Assembly (NCBI RefSeq): GCF_001655685.1
Contig: NZ_LYVF01000013.1
Coordinates: 124,001-188,000, forward strand
Length of the DNA: 64,000 bases
DNA from: Desulfotomaculum copahuensis
GTDB lineage: Bacteria > Bacillota > Desulfotomaculia > Desulfotomaculales > Desulfovirgulaceae
Reading direction: 5' to 3'
Below are positions 8,717 to 17,009 of this stretch, in pieces. Below the pieces are notes generated by a model. That model was not told where the DNA came from, searched no databases, and saw only the letters and a list, made by a program, of their open reading frames with translations. Within the stretch, counting starts at the first letter, position 1. Every line of letters begins with the position of its first letter. The position numbers and the translations under genes were made by a program.

Positions 8717-10048
8717 TCAATTCAGGCCCACCCTGCGCCTGACGCGCTCCAGGCTGCGCCTGGCACTTTCTTTCAGACGGGGCACATCGATGGTGAGCAG
8801 ACGCCGCTCCTCCATCACAATACGCCCGTCCACCATGGTCAGGCGCACATCGGAAGAACGGGCCTGGTAGACTAGCTGTGAATACACGTCCACCCCTTCA
8901 TTGGGCCAGTTATGCAACCCCTGGCGGCTGACCACGGCCAGATCCGCCTTTTTCCCCACTTCCAGACTGCCCAGATCGTGTTCATGACCGATTGCTCTGG
9001 CGCCGGCAATCGTGGCCAGGGCAAAGACCTCCCGGGCGGGCATGGCGGTAGGCCCGCAGAAAGGCTTTTGAATCAGGGCGGCGTGGCGCATCTCGACAAA
9101 AGCATCCAGGTTGTTGTTGCACGGGGCGCCATCCGCCCCCAGAGAGATCTCCGCACCGCGTTTGAGCAATTCGGGAATGGCGGCCACACCCGAAGCCAGT
9201 TTCAGATTGGAGGAAGGACAGTGGGCGATGCGCGTCCGGCTGCGCACCAGAATCTCTTTTTCTTCATCATCCAGCCAGATGCAGTGGGCCAGAATGAGCC
9301 GGGGACCGGTCAGCCCAACCCTGTCCAGATAGACCACGTTGTGCATGCCCCGGGTTTCTTCCACCACCCGCACTTCCGACCGGTTTTCCGAAGCGTGGGT
9401 GTGTACAAAGGCATTTTTCTCGCGGGCCAGGCGGGAAACCTCCTTGAGCAGAGCGTCCGTGCAGGAAATAACAAAACGCGGCGTAAAGGCCACTTCCAGC
9501 CGTCCATTTCCCTGTCCATGGTATTTCTCGAACAGATCCACACTTTCCTGCAGGGAGTCTTCCGTCGACTCCTGTAAAGAAGGCAGCACCCCACCGCCCG
9601 GCTCGTCCATCATTACCTTGCCCGATAGAGCTCTGATCCCGCTGTCCAGAATGGCCTGAAAGGCGTGCTCGGTGTGGTGGACGGTTTCCATATCCACGAT
9701 GGTCGTCGTCCCGCCCAGAAAAAGCTCCCCGATGCCGAGCAGCGCCGAATCATAAATGGACTCCGGATCATGTCCCCCTTCCAGCGGCCAGATTTTCCAT
9801 CTGAGCCAGTCGAGGAGCTCCAGATCGTCGGCCTGGCCGCGGAACAGGGTCTGACATAAATGGACGTGAGTCTGGATCAGACCGGGGATGAGAAAATCCC
9901 CCTGCAGATCATAAACCTTATCGGCACTGGCTGTGATGTTGCTTCCCAGGGCGGTGATCCGGGAATCTTCCACCAGCAGATCTCCGTTAATCACGTCCTG
10001 TCGGGCGTTCATTGTCACGATGGTTGCATTTTTAAATAGCACAGACAC
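8717..10048 (-). CDS. ATZ/TRZ-family amidohydrolase (purine/deoxyadenosine-type deaminase; SsnA or DadD role)
   Basis: 443 aa from the GTG at 10048, with GGGAGG upstream. It is a metal-dependent deaminase or chlorohydrolase-fold enzyme. The metal site is visible in IPGLIQTHVHLCQTLFRG, HTHASENRSE, LILAHCIWLDD and LGADGAPCNNN. The opening FRGQADDLELLDWL and NNNLDAFVEMRH resemble 5'-deoxyadenosine/S-adenosylhomocysteine deaminases. E. coli has a distantly related amidohydrolase, SsnA, in the equivalent ygeW-ygeX cluster. Its position between the purine permease and adenine deaminase suggests an aminopurine substrate (guanine or a nucleoside). Sequence does not fix the substrate. Confidence 0.8.
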   Translation of the reverse strand: MSVLFKNATIVTMNARQDVINGDLLVEDSRITALGSNITASADKVYDLQGDFLIPGLIQTHVHLCQTLFRGQADDLELLDWLRWKIWPLEGGHDPESIYDSALLGIGELFLGGTTTIVDMETVHHTEHAFQAILDSGIRALSGKVMMDEPGGGVLPSLQESTEDSLQESVDLFEKYHGQGNGRLEVAFTPRFVISCTDALLKEVSRLAREKNAFVHTHASENRSEVRVVEETRGMHNVVYLDRVGLTGPRLILAHCIWLDDEEKEILVRSRTRIAHCPSSNLKLASGVAAIPELLKRGAEISLGADGAPCNNNLDAFVEMRHAALIQKPFCGPTAMPAREVFALATIAGARAIGHEHDLGSLEVGKKADLAVVSRQGLHNWPNEGVDVYSQLVYQARSSDVRLTMVDGRIVMEERRLLTIDVPRLKESARRSLERVRRRVGLN

Positions 10049-10173
10049 GGCTTTGAAACCTCCCGATTCCCACCTTTTCCCGGCCGCGGGCGCCGAAACG
10101 CCGCACAAAACCGGAAACGGGTGCCTTTTTGGTAACCCGGGGAATGTAATATTTATTATGTCAGGTTAAGACC

Positions 10174-11526
10174 TCAACCGATGATAAAATGCAAAATAAA
10201 CAGGATGGTCAAAGTATAGGTAACCGCATTGTTCTCCTTATAACGTCCGGTAATCAACTTGATGATCGTATAGGACATAAAACCAAAGGCCAGGCCCTGC
10301 GCGATGGAATAAGTCAGCGGCATCATCACGATGGTCATGAAAGCAGGAAAGGCCTCGGTAAAATCATCGAATTTTATGTGCACGACCTCGCCCATCATCA
10401 GGGTGCCCACGAGAATGAGCACCGGCGCCGTAGCCTGGGCCGGAATAAGCCCGACCAGAGGGGCGAAAATAATGGACACGGCAAAGAGTACGGCCACTGT
10501 GACCGCCGTCAAACCGGACTTGCCGCCTTCGGCCACCCCGGCCGTGCTCTCGATATAAGAGGTCACCGTCGGAGTACCCATGATGGAACCGAACATCGTG
10601 CCGATGGAATCCGCCATCAGGGCCCTGCCCACGCGGGGCAGATTGCCGTTTTCATCCAGCAGGCCGGCCTTGCGTCCGACGCCCAGCAGAGTACCGATAT
10701 TATCAAACATATCGACAAAGGTAAAGGCGAATAAAATGGAAATAAGTCCGTAGCTCAGCACGCCCATGATGTCCAGGTGCATGAAAGTGGGGGCCACTTC
10801 CCGGAACGGATTGCTCAACATAACGATACTGGACAGCCCGGTGGGCGGATGGGAGATGCCGGCAAGCATACTGACCACGGTGGTGGCCAGGATACCGATG
10901 AGCAGTCCTCCCTTGATCCTTTTCGCCATCAACCAGCCGGTGACAATCAAACCGAACACGGAAACCAGCACGCCGGGTGAACGCATGTCCCCCAGGGCGA
11001 CAAACGTATCTTTATTCAATACCACAATACCCGCGTTTTTTAATCCGATAAAAGCAATGAACAGACCGATACCTACTCCAATGGACAGGCGCAGCACCTG
11101 GGGCACGCCCTCGATAATCCATTCCCGCACCCGCGTCACGGTGAGCAGGAAAAAGACCAGCCCGGAAATAAAGACCGCGCCGAGTGCCGTCTGCCAGGGC
11201 AGTTTCATGCCGATGACCACCGAATAGGTAAAAAAGGCGTTCAGCCCCATGCCGGGGGCCATGGCGATGGGATAGTTGGCGTACAGCCCCATGACCAACG
11301 TGGCGAAGGCGGCCGAGATGGCCGTAGCCGCGAAAGTGGCCTGGATGGGCATGCCGGCGTCCTTTAAAATATTCGGGTTGACAAACAGAATATAGGCCAT
11401 GGTGACAAAGGTGGTCACCCCGGCCAGGATTTCCGTGCGCGCGGAAGTGCGCAGTTCTTTCAGGTGGAAAATGCGCTCCAGCAGGTTGTTCTCATCCTGT
11501 CCTTTAAACTCCGCCACTGTCGACAT
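10174..11526 (-). CDS. azgA: AzgA/PbuG-type purine (hypoxanthine/guanine/adenine) permease
   Basis: 450 aa integral membrane transporter of the NCS2-like AzgA group, about 12-14 membrane segments. Family features are TTFVTMAYILFVNPNIL near the N-terminus, MAPGMGLNAFFTYSVV, DMFDNIGTLLGVG and the GTPTVTSYIESTAGVAEGGKSGLTAV signature near residues 315-345. The ATG follows GAAGGAGG. It leads the permease-deaminase-deaminase group, which has a sigma-54 promoter about 175 bp upstream. It is likely a proton-coupled importer of purine bases in the cytoplasmic membrane. Confidence 0.92.
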   Translation of the reverse strand: MSTVAEFKGQDENNLLERIFHLKELRTSARTEILAGVTTFVTMAYILFVNPNILKDAGMPIQATFAATAISAAFATLVMGLYANYPIAMAPGMGLNAFFTYSVVIGMKLPWQTALGAVFISGLVFFLLTVTRVREWIIEGVPQVLRLSIGVGIGLFIAFIGLKNAGIVVLNKDTFVALGDMRSPGVLVSVFGLIVTGWLMAKRIKGGLLIGILATTVVSMLAGISHPPTGLSSIVMLSNPFREVAPTFMHLDIMGVLSYGLISILFAFTFVDMFDNIGTLLGVGRKAGLLDENGNLPRVGRALMADSIGTMFGSIMGTPTVTSYIESTAGVAEGGKSGLTAVTVAVLFAVSIIFAPLVGLIPAQATAPVLILVGTLMMGEVVHIKFDDFTEAFPAFMTIVMMPLTYSIAQGLAFGFMSYTIIKLITGRYKENNAVTYTLTILFILHFIIG

Positions 11527-11712
11527 AGATACCCTCCTTCTTTTTTTCCCCGATGTGCGCGCTTAATATTTCAAAATACACCGGATGTTTGCAGCCGCCT
11601 GCCACCTCCTTCATCAGCGGGCGCTTCAGCGCCCGTGCGCTTCGTTCGAGGCGGGAGCGGACGCCCGTCACGCCTCCCGCTATGCACCAGCCCGGTTTAT
11701 ACCGGGTTAGCG
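11527..11712 (-). other. Hairpin-rich 5' leader of azgA
   Basis: About 175 nt separate the predicted sigma-54 start (about 11702) from the azgA ATG. The leader contains short stems such as GGGCGC-TTCA-GCGCCC (about 11619-11634) and AACCCGG...CCGGGTT (about 11690-11707). I compared it with the purine-riboswitch core and saw no match. A short open frame (MKEVAGGCKHPVYFEIL region) also crosses it but has no recognised relative. Function unknown. Confidence 0.3.
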
Positions 11713-11728
11713 AGCAAATTTTGTACCA
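11713..11728 (-). promoter_or_regulatory. Sigma-54 (-24/-12) promoter of azgA
   Basis: On the minus strand TGGTAC-AAAAT-TTGCT fits the -24/-12 pattern with the exact 10-bp GG-GC spacing. The downstream TTTGCT is shared with the ygeX promoter. The predicted start is about 11702. The deaminase genes after azgA have no promoter I could recognise and are probably read from here. Confidence 0.8.
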
Positions 11729-11838
11729 GTCGTTCTTATCGCCCGGCCTGCCATATTCTATTGATGTCAAAATAAAAACAAAAGTCAAATTTTTATTAAA
11801 CTGATAAAAAGAAAATAAAAAAACCAGCAAAATCACCG

Positions 11839-11872
11839 CTATCATATTGATAATTGCTTATCAATATGATAA
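11839..11872. promoter_or_regulatory. Paired activator/operator palindromes between azgA and the regulator gene
   Basis: CTATCATATTGATAA (11839-11853) and TTATCAATATGATAA (11858-11872) are two TTATCA-N3-TGATAA units 19 bp apart. Together they form a near-perfect 34-bp inverted repeat. They are centred about -144 and -163 from the predicted azgA start, within 4 bp of the ygeX geometry. They end only 17 bp before the regulator's ATG, so they could also give autoregulation. Confidence 0.8.
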
Positions 11873-11889
11873 AATAGAGTTAGAGGCAT

Positions 11890-13677
11890 ATGACAGAATT
11901 CTTTAACTCCGATGGTGAAAGCATGATTGATCTGCTGAACATCAAAGAGCCCATCCAGCAAATCGCCAACGTCATTTCCACCGTGGTCAACGTGGATGTC
12001 GAGGTAATCAACCTCGACTACGTGCGCGTGGCCGGAACCGGGCAGTACGCCCAGAACATCGGTCGCAAAATAAATTCCAACTATGTCTACCGGAAAGTGA
12101 TCACGGACAAACTGGATGTGCTGCTCCCCAATCTGAGAGAACACGAGTTTTGCCTGCCCTGCCCGCACAAGGACAAATGCCGGGAATGCGCCGAACTGTG
12201 CACGCCGATCATGCTGGACCACGAAATCATCGGCGTTTTCGGCCTGATCGCCTTCGACGAAACCCAGCGTTCGGTGCTCATCCGCCACACCAAAGACCTG
12301 CTGGCCTTTATCAAGCAGATGGGCTCGATGATCGTCTCCAAAATCAAAGAAGAGGAATACATCAACCAGATACGGGTGGCCCGGGATCAGTTGCTGGTGA
12401 TCATGAATTCGGTCAATGAGGGCATCCTGGCCATCGACAACGCCGGTAAAATTACCCATGTCAACGAATTCGCCGGCACCATGCTCAACCTCAAATCGCA
12501 GAAGTTGCTCAACCGGCCGATTGACGAAATACTCTCCGACTCCCATCTCTTTGACGTAATCACCAGCGGCGAAGGTTATACCAACAAGGAAATTTACGAT
12601 TTCCGGCTGAAAAAGCAATTTTTGAGCACCGCCCGCCCGATCATCTCCCACCACCGCATCATCGGCGCTGTGGCCACTTTCCGCCCGCTTGAAGAAGTAA
12701 AACAGCTCCTCCTCGATTATACCGAACAACGCATGGACGTGACCATAAATACTTTGATCGGGAACAGCGATATAATGGCCGACCTGCGCAGGAAAGTGCT
12801 GCAGTTCGCCGGCAGCACCTCCACCGTGCTGATCCGGGGGGAAAGCGGCACCGGCAAGGAATTGATCGCCCGGGCCATCCACAGCGCCAGCCCGCGCAAA
12901 AACAAGCCGTTCATCGCCATCAACTGCAGCGCCATCCCGGACGCGCTCCTGGAAAGCGAGCTGTTCGGCTACGAGGAGGGGGCCTTTACCGGCGCCAATA
13001 AACGCGGCAAGCCTGGGAAGTTCGAGATCGCCGACGGTGGCACCATTTTCCTGGATGAGATCGGGGACATGCCCATCCGCCTGCAGGCGAAGATCCTGCG
13101 CACCCTGCAGGAAAAGGCGGTCACCCGGCTGGGGGGGAACACCCTCCTGAACATCGATGTGCGCATCATCGCCGCCACCAACCAGCCCCTGGAAAAAATG
13201 ATCCAGCAGGGGGAGTTCCGGGAGGATCTTTATTACCGCCTGAACGTGATTCCCATTTACATCCCGCCGCTGAGGGAACGCAAGGAGGACATCCCCCCTC
13301 TGCTGGAGCACTTCTCTAAAAAATACAACAAACTCTTCAAAAAGTCCATCACCGGTTTTTCCGGGCAGGCGCTGGAAGCAATCATGTCCTACCACTGGCC
13401 GGGCAACGTGCGGGAACTGGAGAACACCGTGGAATACGCCTTCAACATTGAAACCACCAGCTGTATTCTGGAAAAGAGCCTGCCTTTTAAACTGCGGGAA
13501 GCGAAAATGAAAAACAAAAGCCCGGCCTTCAACACCCTGAAAGAGGTGGAAAAAAACCACATCAAGGCGGTGCTGGAAAGCTTCGGGCCGGGAACGGAAC
13601 AAAAAAAACTGGCCGCCGAAGTGCTGGGCATCGGCATAGCCACTTTGTACCGCAAAATCAAGGAATACGGTCTTTAG
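11890..13677 (+). CDS. YgeV-like sigma-54-dependent transcriptional activator
   Basis: 595 aa enhancer-binding protein. Residues 1-145 form a sensor region that resembles the N-terminus of E. coli YgeV (VEVINLDYVRVAGTG, GRKIN, a cysteine cluster, then TPIMLDHEIIGVFGLIAF). A PAS domain spans about 150-265. The AAA+ domain (about 275-515) has Walker A GESGTGKE, the sigma-54 contact loop GAFTGA and the RLNVIPIYIPPLRER arginine-finger region. A Fis-type helix-turn-helix (LAAEVLGIGIATLYRKIKEYG) ends the protein. Cys 88, 91, 97, 100 and 104 could bind metal or an Fe-S cluster. It is divergent from the island with AGAGG before the ATG, and is the obvious activator of the two sigma-54 promoters here. 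The effector (purine or redox) is unknown. Confidence 0.9.
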   Translation: MTEFFNSDGESMIDLLNIKEPIQQIANVISTVVNVDVEVINLDYVRVAGTGQYAQNIGRKINSNYVYRKVITDKLDVLLPNLREHEFCLPCPHKDKCRECAELCTPIMLDHEIIGVFGLIAFDETQRSVLIRHTKDLLAFIKQMGSMIVSKIKEEEYINQIRVARDQLLVIMNSVNEGILAIDNAGKITHVNEFAGTMLNLKSQKLLNRPIDEILSDSHLFDVITSGEGYTNKEIYDFRLKKQFLSTARPIISHHRIIGAVATFRPLEEVKQLLLDYTEQRMDVTINTLIGNSDIMADLRRKVLQFAGSTSTVLIRGESGTGKELIARAIHSASPRKNKPFIAINCSAIPDALLESELFGYEEGAFTGANKRGKPGKFEIADGGTIFLDEIGDMPIRLQAKILRTLQEKAVTRLGGNTLLNIDVRIIAATNQPLEKMIQQGEFREDLYYRLNVIPIYIPPLRERKEDIPPLLEHFSKKYNKLFKKSITGFSGQALEAIMSYHWPGNVRELENTVEYAFNIETTSCILEKSLPFKLREAKMKNKSPAFNTLKEVEKNHIKAVLESFGPGTEQKKLAAEVLGIGIATLYRKIKEYGL

Positions 13678-13850
13678 GCGAGCGCACGGGCAATCAGGGC
13701 CGCCCCCAGGGCGGCCGTAATCTCCGGTTCAGCGGGAACCAGCAACCCCCGCCCCAGCTCCGCCTCCAGCGCCGCCACCACGCCCCGGTTGCGGGCCACT
13801 CCGCCGGTGAAGGCGATTTCCGGCTCCACGCCGACGCAGGCGAATGGGTA
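13674..13850 (-). pseudogene. C-terminal fragment of a BadF/HgdC-type ATPase (dehydratase activase)
   Basis: The minus strand reads about 57 codons ending in TAA: GVEPEIAFTGGVARNRGVVAALE, with the rest ending AALGAALIARALA. The GGVARN motif and the final AALGAALIA are characteristic of 2-hydroxyacyl-CoA-dehydratase activators and related BadF ATPases (normally about 260 aa). Everything upstream is missing and is replaced by the group II intron end. The stop overlaps the stop of the convergent regulator gene by 3 bp. Confidence 0.7.
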
Positions 13851-13968
13851 GTAGGAGGCCCCTTACGGGGCCGTCCCCTCATCGAACCGTACGTGAAGTT
13901 TTCCCTCATACGGCTCTCCGACAGCGGTCTCCCCTCGCAGGGTAAGGCACTTAGCGCCGCTGAAAATT
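13850..13968 (-). mobile_element. 3' end of a group II intron (domains V and VI)
   Basis: On the minus strand positions 13916-13883 form a 34-nt hairpin beginning GAGCCGTATG and ending ACGTACGGTTCG, with a GGGAAAA loop region. This is the size and sequence of catalytic domain V. It is followed by a domain-VI-like hairpin, GGCCCC-GTAA-GGGGCC. Domains I-IV and any maturase gene are absent. The preceding bases (GCGAGGGGAGACC...) are typical of the strand just before domain V. Confidence 0.8.
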
Positions 13969-14236
13969 ACGTCCAATTGATAAAGGCGCTTTAGTTCCTT
14001 GAAAATTAGTTCGATACTCCAGCGCGCCCGGTAAAGGAGCGCCACATCCTCTGCTGAAAGATGTTCCGGCGTAATGTTGGTGAGGTAGAAATGATACGTC
14101 TTGCTTTTCTGATCGGGCACTCCCAGCAGGCGGAAGGTTTCTTTAACTTTAGACGTGCTACCCTTGGGACGATAAACCTCGAACGCACCATCCTTTACGC
14201 TCTTTTTACTTTTAATGGAAACCTCCAGCCGGCTTT
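13969..14236 (-). mobile_element. C-terminal fragment of an IS4-type DDE transposase
   Basis: The minus-strand frame beginning just after the nucleoside phosphorylase stop reads [17 protein letters not shown], later TYHFYLTNITPEHL and the YRARWSIELIFKELKR signature around the catalytic Glu of IS4-family enzymes. It breaks off at LYQLDVI, where the intron sequence starts. The N-terminal two thirds with the catalytic Asp residues are missing, so it is dead. No terminal inverted repeat was found. Confidence 0.75.
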
Positions 14237-15541
14237 TTAACCGACCACGCCCAGCACCAGCGGACTTTGCGCCGGCAGCACCCGGCCAATGGTGTAAGCT
14301 CCCTGCACCGCCCGCCGGGCGGTGTCCAATTCCTCCGTCCGGTTGACATGCAGCGTGGCCAGGGGTTCCCCGGCTTCCACCCGGTCGCCTGTCTTTTTGT
14401 GCAGCACGATGCCCACCGCATGATCAATCCGGTCCTCCCTGGTCCGCCGTCCGGCCCCGAGCAGCATGGCCGCCCGGCCGACGGCTTCGGCCTGAATGGC
14501 GGTGACATGGCCGGCGGCCCCGGACGGGACGGTTTCCTGCCGGGCGGCCCGCGGCAAACGGTCCGGTTCGTCAATCACCCGCGGGTCGCCCCCCTGGGCG
14601 GCAATCATGTCCCGGAATTTGGCCAGTGCCCGGCCGTCCGCCAGCAGTGCCGCCAGTTGCCCGGAACCGGCTTCCGGCGTGGGCGCCGCCCCGGCCAGGG
14701 TCAGCATCTGCCCGCCCAGGGCCAGGCAGAGTTCCTTCAAGTCGGCCGGCCCCCGCCCGGCCAGGGTGTCAATGGCCTCACGCACCTCCAGGGCGTTGCC
14801 CACGGACCGCCCCAGGGGCTGGTCCATACCGGTGACCAGCGCCACCGTATCCCGCCCGGCCAGACGCCCGATGTCCACCATCGCCCGGGCCAGGGTAAAG
14901 GCGTCTTCGGCGGAACGCATAAAGGCGCCGCTGCCTGCCTTCACATCCAGCACGATGGCATCACCGCCGGCGGCAATTTTTTTGCTCATCACGGAAGAGG
15001 CAATCAGCGGAATGCTGTCCACTGTGGCGGTCACATCCCGCAGGGCATACAGCTTCTTGTCCGCCGGCACCAGGTTGCCGCTCTGGGCGACTACCGCCGC
15101 GCCCACCGCCCGCACCTGTGCGACAAAGTCATCCGGGGATAGGTCCACTTTGAAGCCGGGAACGGACTCCAGTTTGTCCACCGTGCCGCCGGTATGCCCC
15201 AGGCCGCGCCCGGACATTTTGGCCACCGGCACACCGGCGGCGGCCACCAGGGGGACGAGCACCAGGGTGGTTTTGTCCCCCACCCCGCCGGTGCTGTGCT
15301 TGTCCACCTTGCGCCCGGGAACGGCGGACAGGTCCGCCTGATCGCCGGAAGCGGCCATGGCCAAAGTAAGATCAGCCGTTTCGCGGGGCGTCAGCCCCTG
15401 GAAAAAAACGGCCATCAAAAAAGCGGCGGCCTGGTAGTCGGGTATGTCCGCGGCGGTGTAACCGTGGATGAAAAATTCGATCTCCTCCCGGGTCAATTCA
15501 AACCCGCGGCGCTTTTTCAAAATGATATCGTACATGCGCAT
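14237..15541 (-). CDS. pdp: Pyrimidine-nucleoside phosphorylase
   Basis: 434 aa, full length for the thymidine/pyrimidine phosphorylase family, which splits uridine or thymidine with phosphate to base and (deoxy)ribose-1-phosphate. The phosphate-binding [12 protein letters not shown] is near residue 80, [18 protein letters not shown] near 107, and the C-terminal domain has the [18 protein letters not shown] barrel-sandwich segment. The start may be the second ATG (15535). The next gene makes ribose-5-phosphate from its product. The transposase scar begins directly after its stop codon. Confidence 0.93.
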   Translation of the reverse strand: MRMYDIILKKRRGFELTREEIEFFIHGYTAADIPDYQAAAFLMAVFFQGLTPRETADLTLAMAASGDQADLSAVPGRKVDKHSTGGVGDKTTLVLVPLVAAAGVPVAKMSGRGLGHTGGTVDKLESVPGFKVDLSPDDFVAQVRAVGAAVVAQSGNLVPADKKLYALRDVTATVDSIPLIASSVMSKKIAAGGDAIVLDVKAGSGAFMRSAEDAFTLARAMVDIGRLAGRDTVALVTGMDQPLGRSVGNALEVREAIDTLAGRGPADLKELCLALGGQMLTLAGAAPTPEAGSGQLAALLADGRALAKFRDMIAAQGGDPRVIDEPDRLPRAARQETVPSGAAGHVTAIQAEAVGRAAMLLGAGRRTREDRIDHAVGIVLHKKTGDRVEAGEPLATLHVNRTEELDTARRAVQGAYTIGRVLPAQSPLVLGVVG

Positions 15542-15729
15542 GTGAAAACCCGCCTTCCAAACCCATTACAGTAAGATGCTGCTGTTACGGTCTTAAAACC
15601 GCGGATAACCTGCTGTTTATCCAGCCGCCTTCCGGCGGCCCGTACGCATCAAGCCGGGACGGCGGTTGCGCACGGCCGGCCCGGAACGCGAACACCATCG
15701 AAATCATGCCGCCCCGCCACGCCGGGGGT

Positions 15730-16926
15730 CTACCAATCCCGGCGCAACGATTCAGACAGAACCTGCCCGGCAAAGCTTTCCCCCGCCGGAAAAGTGAAAC
15801 CGAAAAAGGCCGCCATGGTGGCCGCAATGTCGGTAAAGCTGCGGCGGGTGCCCAGGTTCACCCCGGCGCGCACCGGCCGGCCGTAGACCAGCAGGGGCAC
15901 GTATTCGCGGCTGTGGTCGTTGCTGCTGGTGGTGGGGTCGCAGCCGTGGTCGGCGGTGATCATAAGCACTTCGTCCGGGCGCAGCGCGGCCGTTATTTCC
16001 GGCAGGCGGCGGTCGAAGGCCTCCAGGGCGTCCGCGTAGCCCCGCGGGTTGTTGCGGTGACCGTATAGCATGTCAAAGTCCACCAGGTTGGTGAAAATCA
16101 GCCCCCGTTCACTTCCCTGCATGAAACGCAGCGTGGCGTCCACCCCGTCCATGTTACCCCGGGTGTGCAGGGCGGCGGTGATACCCCGCCCGGCGAAGAT
16201 ATCCTCGATTTTACCCACCGCCATTACGGCCAGTCCTTTTTCCCGGAGCAGATCCAGGATGGTCTTCGCCGGCGGTGTAAGTGAAAAATCCCGCCGGTTG
16301 GCGGTACGCTGGAAACTGCCCGGCCGCCCGGTAAACGGCCGGGCAATCACCCGGCCCACGGCGTGCTCCCCGGTAAGCAGTTCCCGGGCGGTTTGGCACA
16401 TCTGATACAATTGTTCGAGGGGGATGATCTCTTCGTGGGCGGCGATTTGAAACACGCTGTCCGCCGAGGTGTAAACAATCGGATAGCCCGTACGCATGTG
16501 TTCGGCGCCCAGTTCCTCAATGATCACCGTGCCGGAAGCCGCTTTGTTGCCCAGCACCGGCCGCCCGGTGCGTTCCTGGAAGGCGGCGATCACTTCCGGC
16601 GGGAAACCGTGCGGATAGGTGGGAAACGGTCGCTCCAAAACGATGCCGCTCATTTCCCAGTGGCCGGTGGTGGTGTCCTTGCCGGCCGAACGTTCGGCCA
16701 TCCGGCCGTAGGCTCCGTCCGGACCGGCGGCCGGCGGCACGCCCGGAATCGGTTCGATATTGCCCAGTCCCAGCCGCCCCAGGTGGGGCAGGTGCAGTCC
16801 GCCCACCGCCCGGGCGATGTTGACCAGCGTGTTGCTCCCCTCGTCGCCGTAAAGGCCGGCGTCGGGCAGGGCGCCGATGCCCACGCTGTCCATGACGATC
16901 AATGTTACCCGGCTGATGCCCGTCAA
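15730..16926 (-). CDS. deoB: Phosphopentomutase
   Basis: 398 aa from the TTG at 16926, which lies 8 nt after AAGGAG. The GTG nine bases earlier overlaps the ribosome site. It is an alkaline-phosphatase-superfamily enzyme moving phosphate between C1 and C5 of (deoxy)ribose. The metal-binding [13 protein letters not shown] opens the protein, [10 protein letters not shown] is at about 90 with the phosphorylated Thr, and [20 protein letters not shown] near 325 gives the remaining ligands. It pairs with pdp for nucleoside salvage, and deoB next to xerD is the common Firmicute order. Confidence 0.95.
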   Translation of the reverse strand: MTGISRVTLIVMDSVGIGALPDAGLYGDEGSNTLVNIARAVGGLHLPHLGRLGLGNIEPIPGVPPAAGPDGAYGRMAERSAGKDTTTGHWEMSGIVLERPFPTYPHGFPPEVIAAFQERTGRPVLGNKAASGTVIIEELGAEHMRTGYPIVYTSADSVFQIAAHEEIIPLEQLYQMCQTARELLTGEHAVGRVIARPFTGRPGSFQRTANRRDFSLTPPAKTILDLLREKGLAVMAVGKIEDIFAGRGITAALHTRGNMDGVDATLRFMQGSERGLIFTNLVDFDMLYGHRNNPRGYADALEAFDRRLPEITAALRPDEVLMITADHGCDPTTSSNDHSREYVPLLVYGRPVRAGVNLGTRRSFTDIAATMAAFFGFTFPAGESFAGQVLSESLRRDW

Positions 16927-17009
16927 GTTCCCCACTCCTTAGTATCCGTGATTTTGCAGCCGGCGCCGTTGTTTAACATGGCCCTTCCGGCCGCTCTGTA
17001 TGCACGCAA

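Noticed and set aside
11527-11712. Purine riboswitch in the azgA leader
   Set aside because: Several hairpins are present, but the conserved purine-aptamer loops and three-way junction were not found.
11847-11875. Sigma-70-type promoter TTGATA-17-TAAAAT for the activator gene
   Set aside because: Spacing is right, but the start would fall at about 11882, inside the ribosome site of the ATG at 11890, leaving no leader. The match comes mostly from the palindromes.
11842-13602. A 586-codon open frame antisense to the sigma-54 activator, and similar long antisense frames elsewhere (for example 58106-60274 and 61881-63143)
   Set aside because: These arise from high GC at third positions. They lack ribosome sites and any recognisable domain, and each lies fully opposite a clear gene.
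15680-15710. Possible fourth copy of the TIR repeat end before deoB
   Set aside because: Only a short, gapped match (CGGAACGCGAACACCATCG) was seen, not enough to separate from chance in GC-rich DNA.
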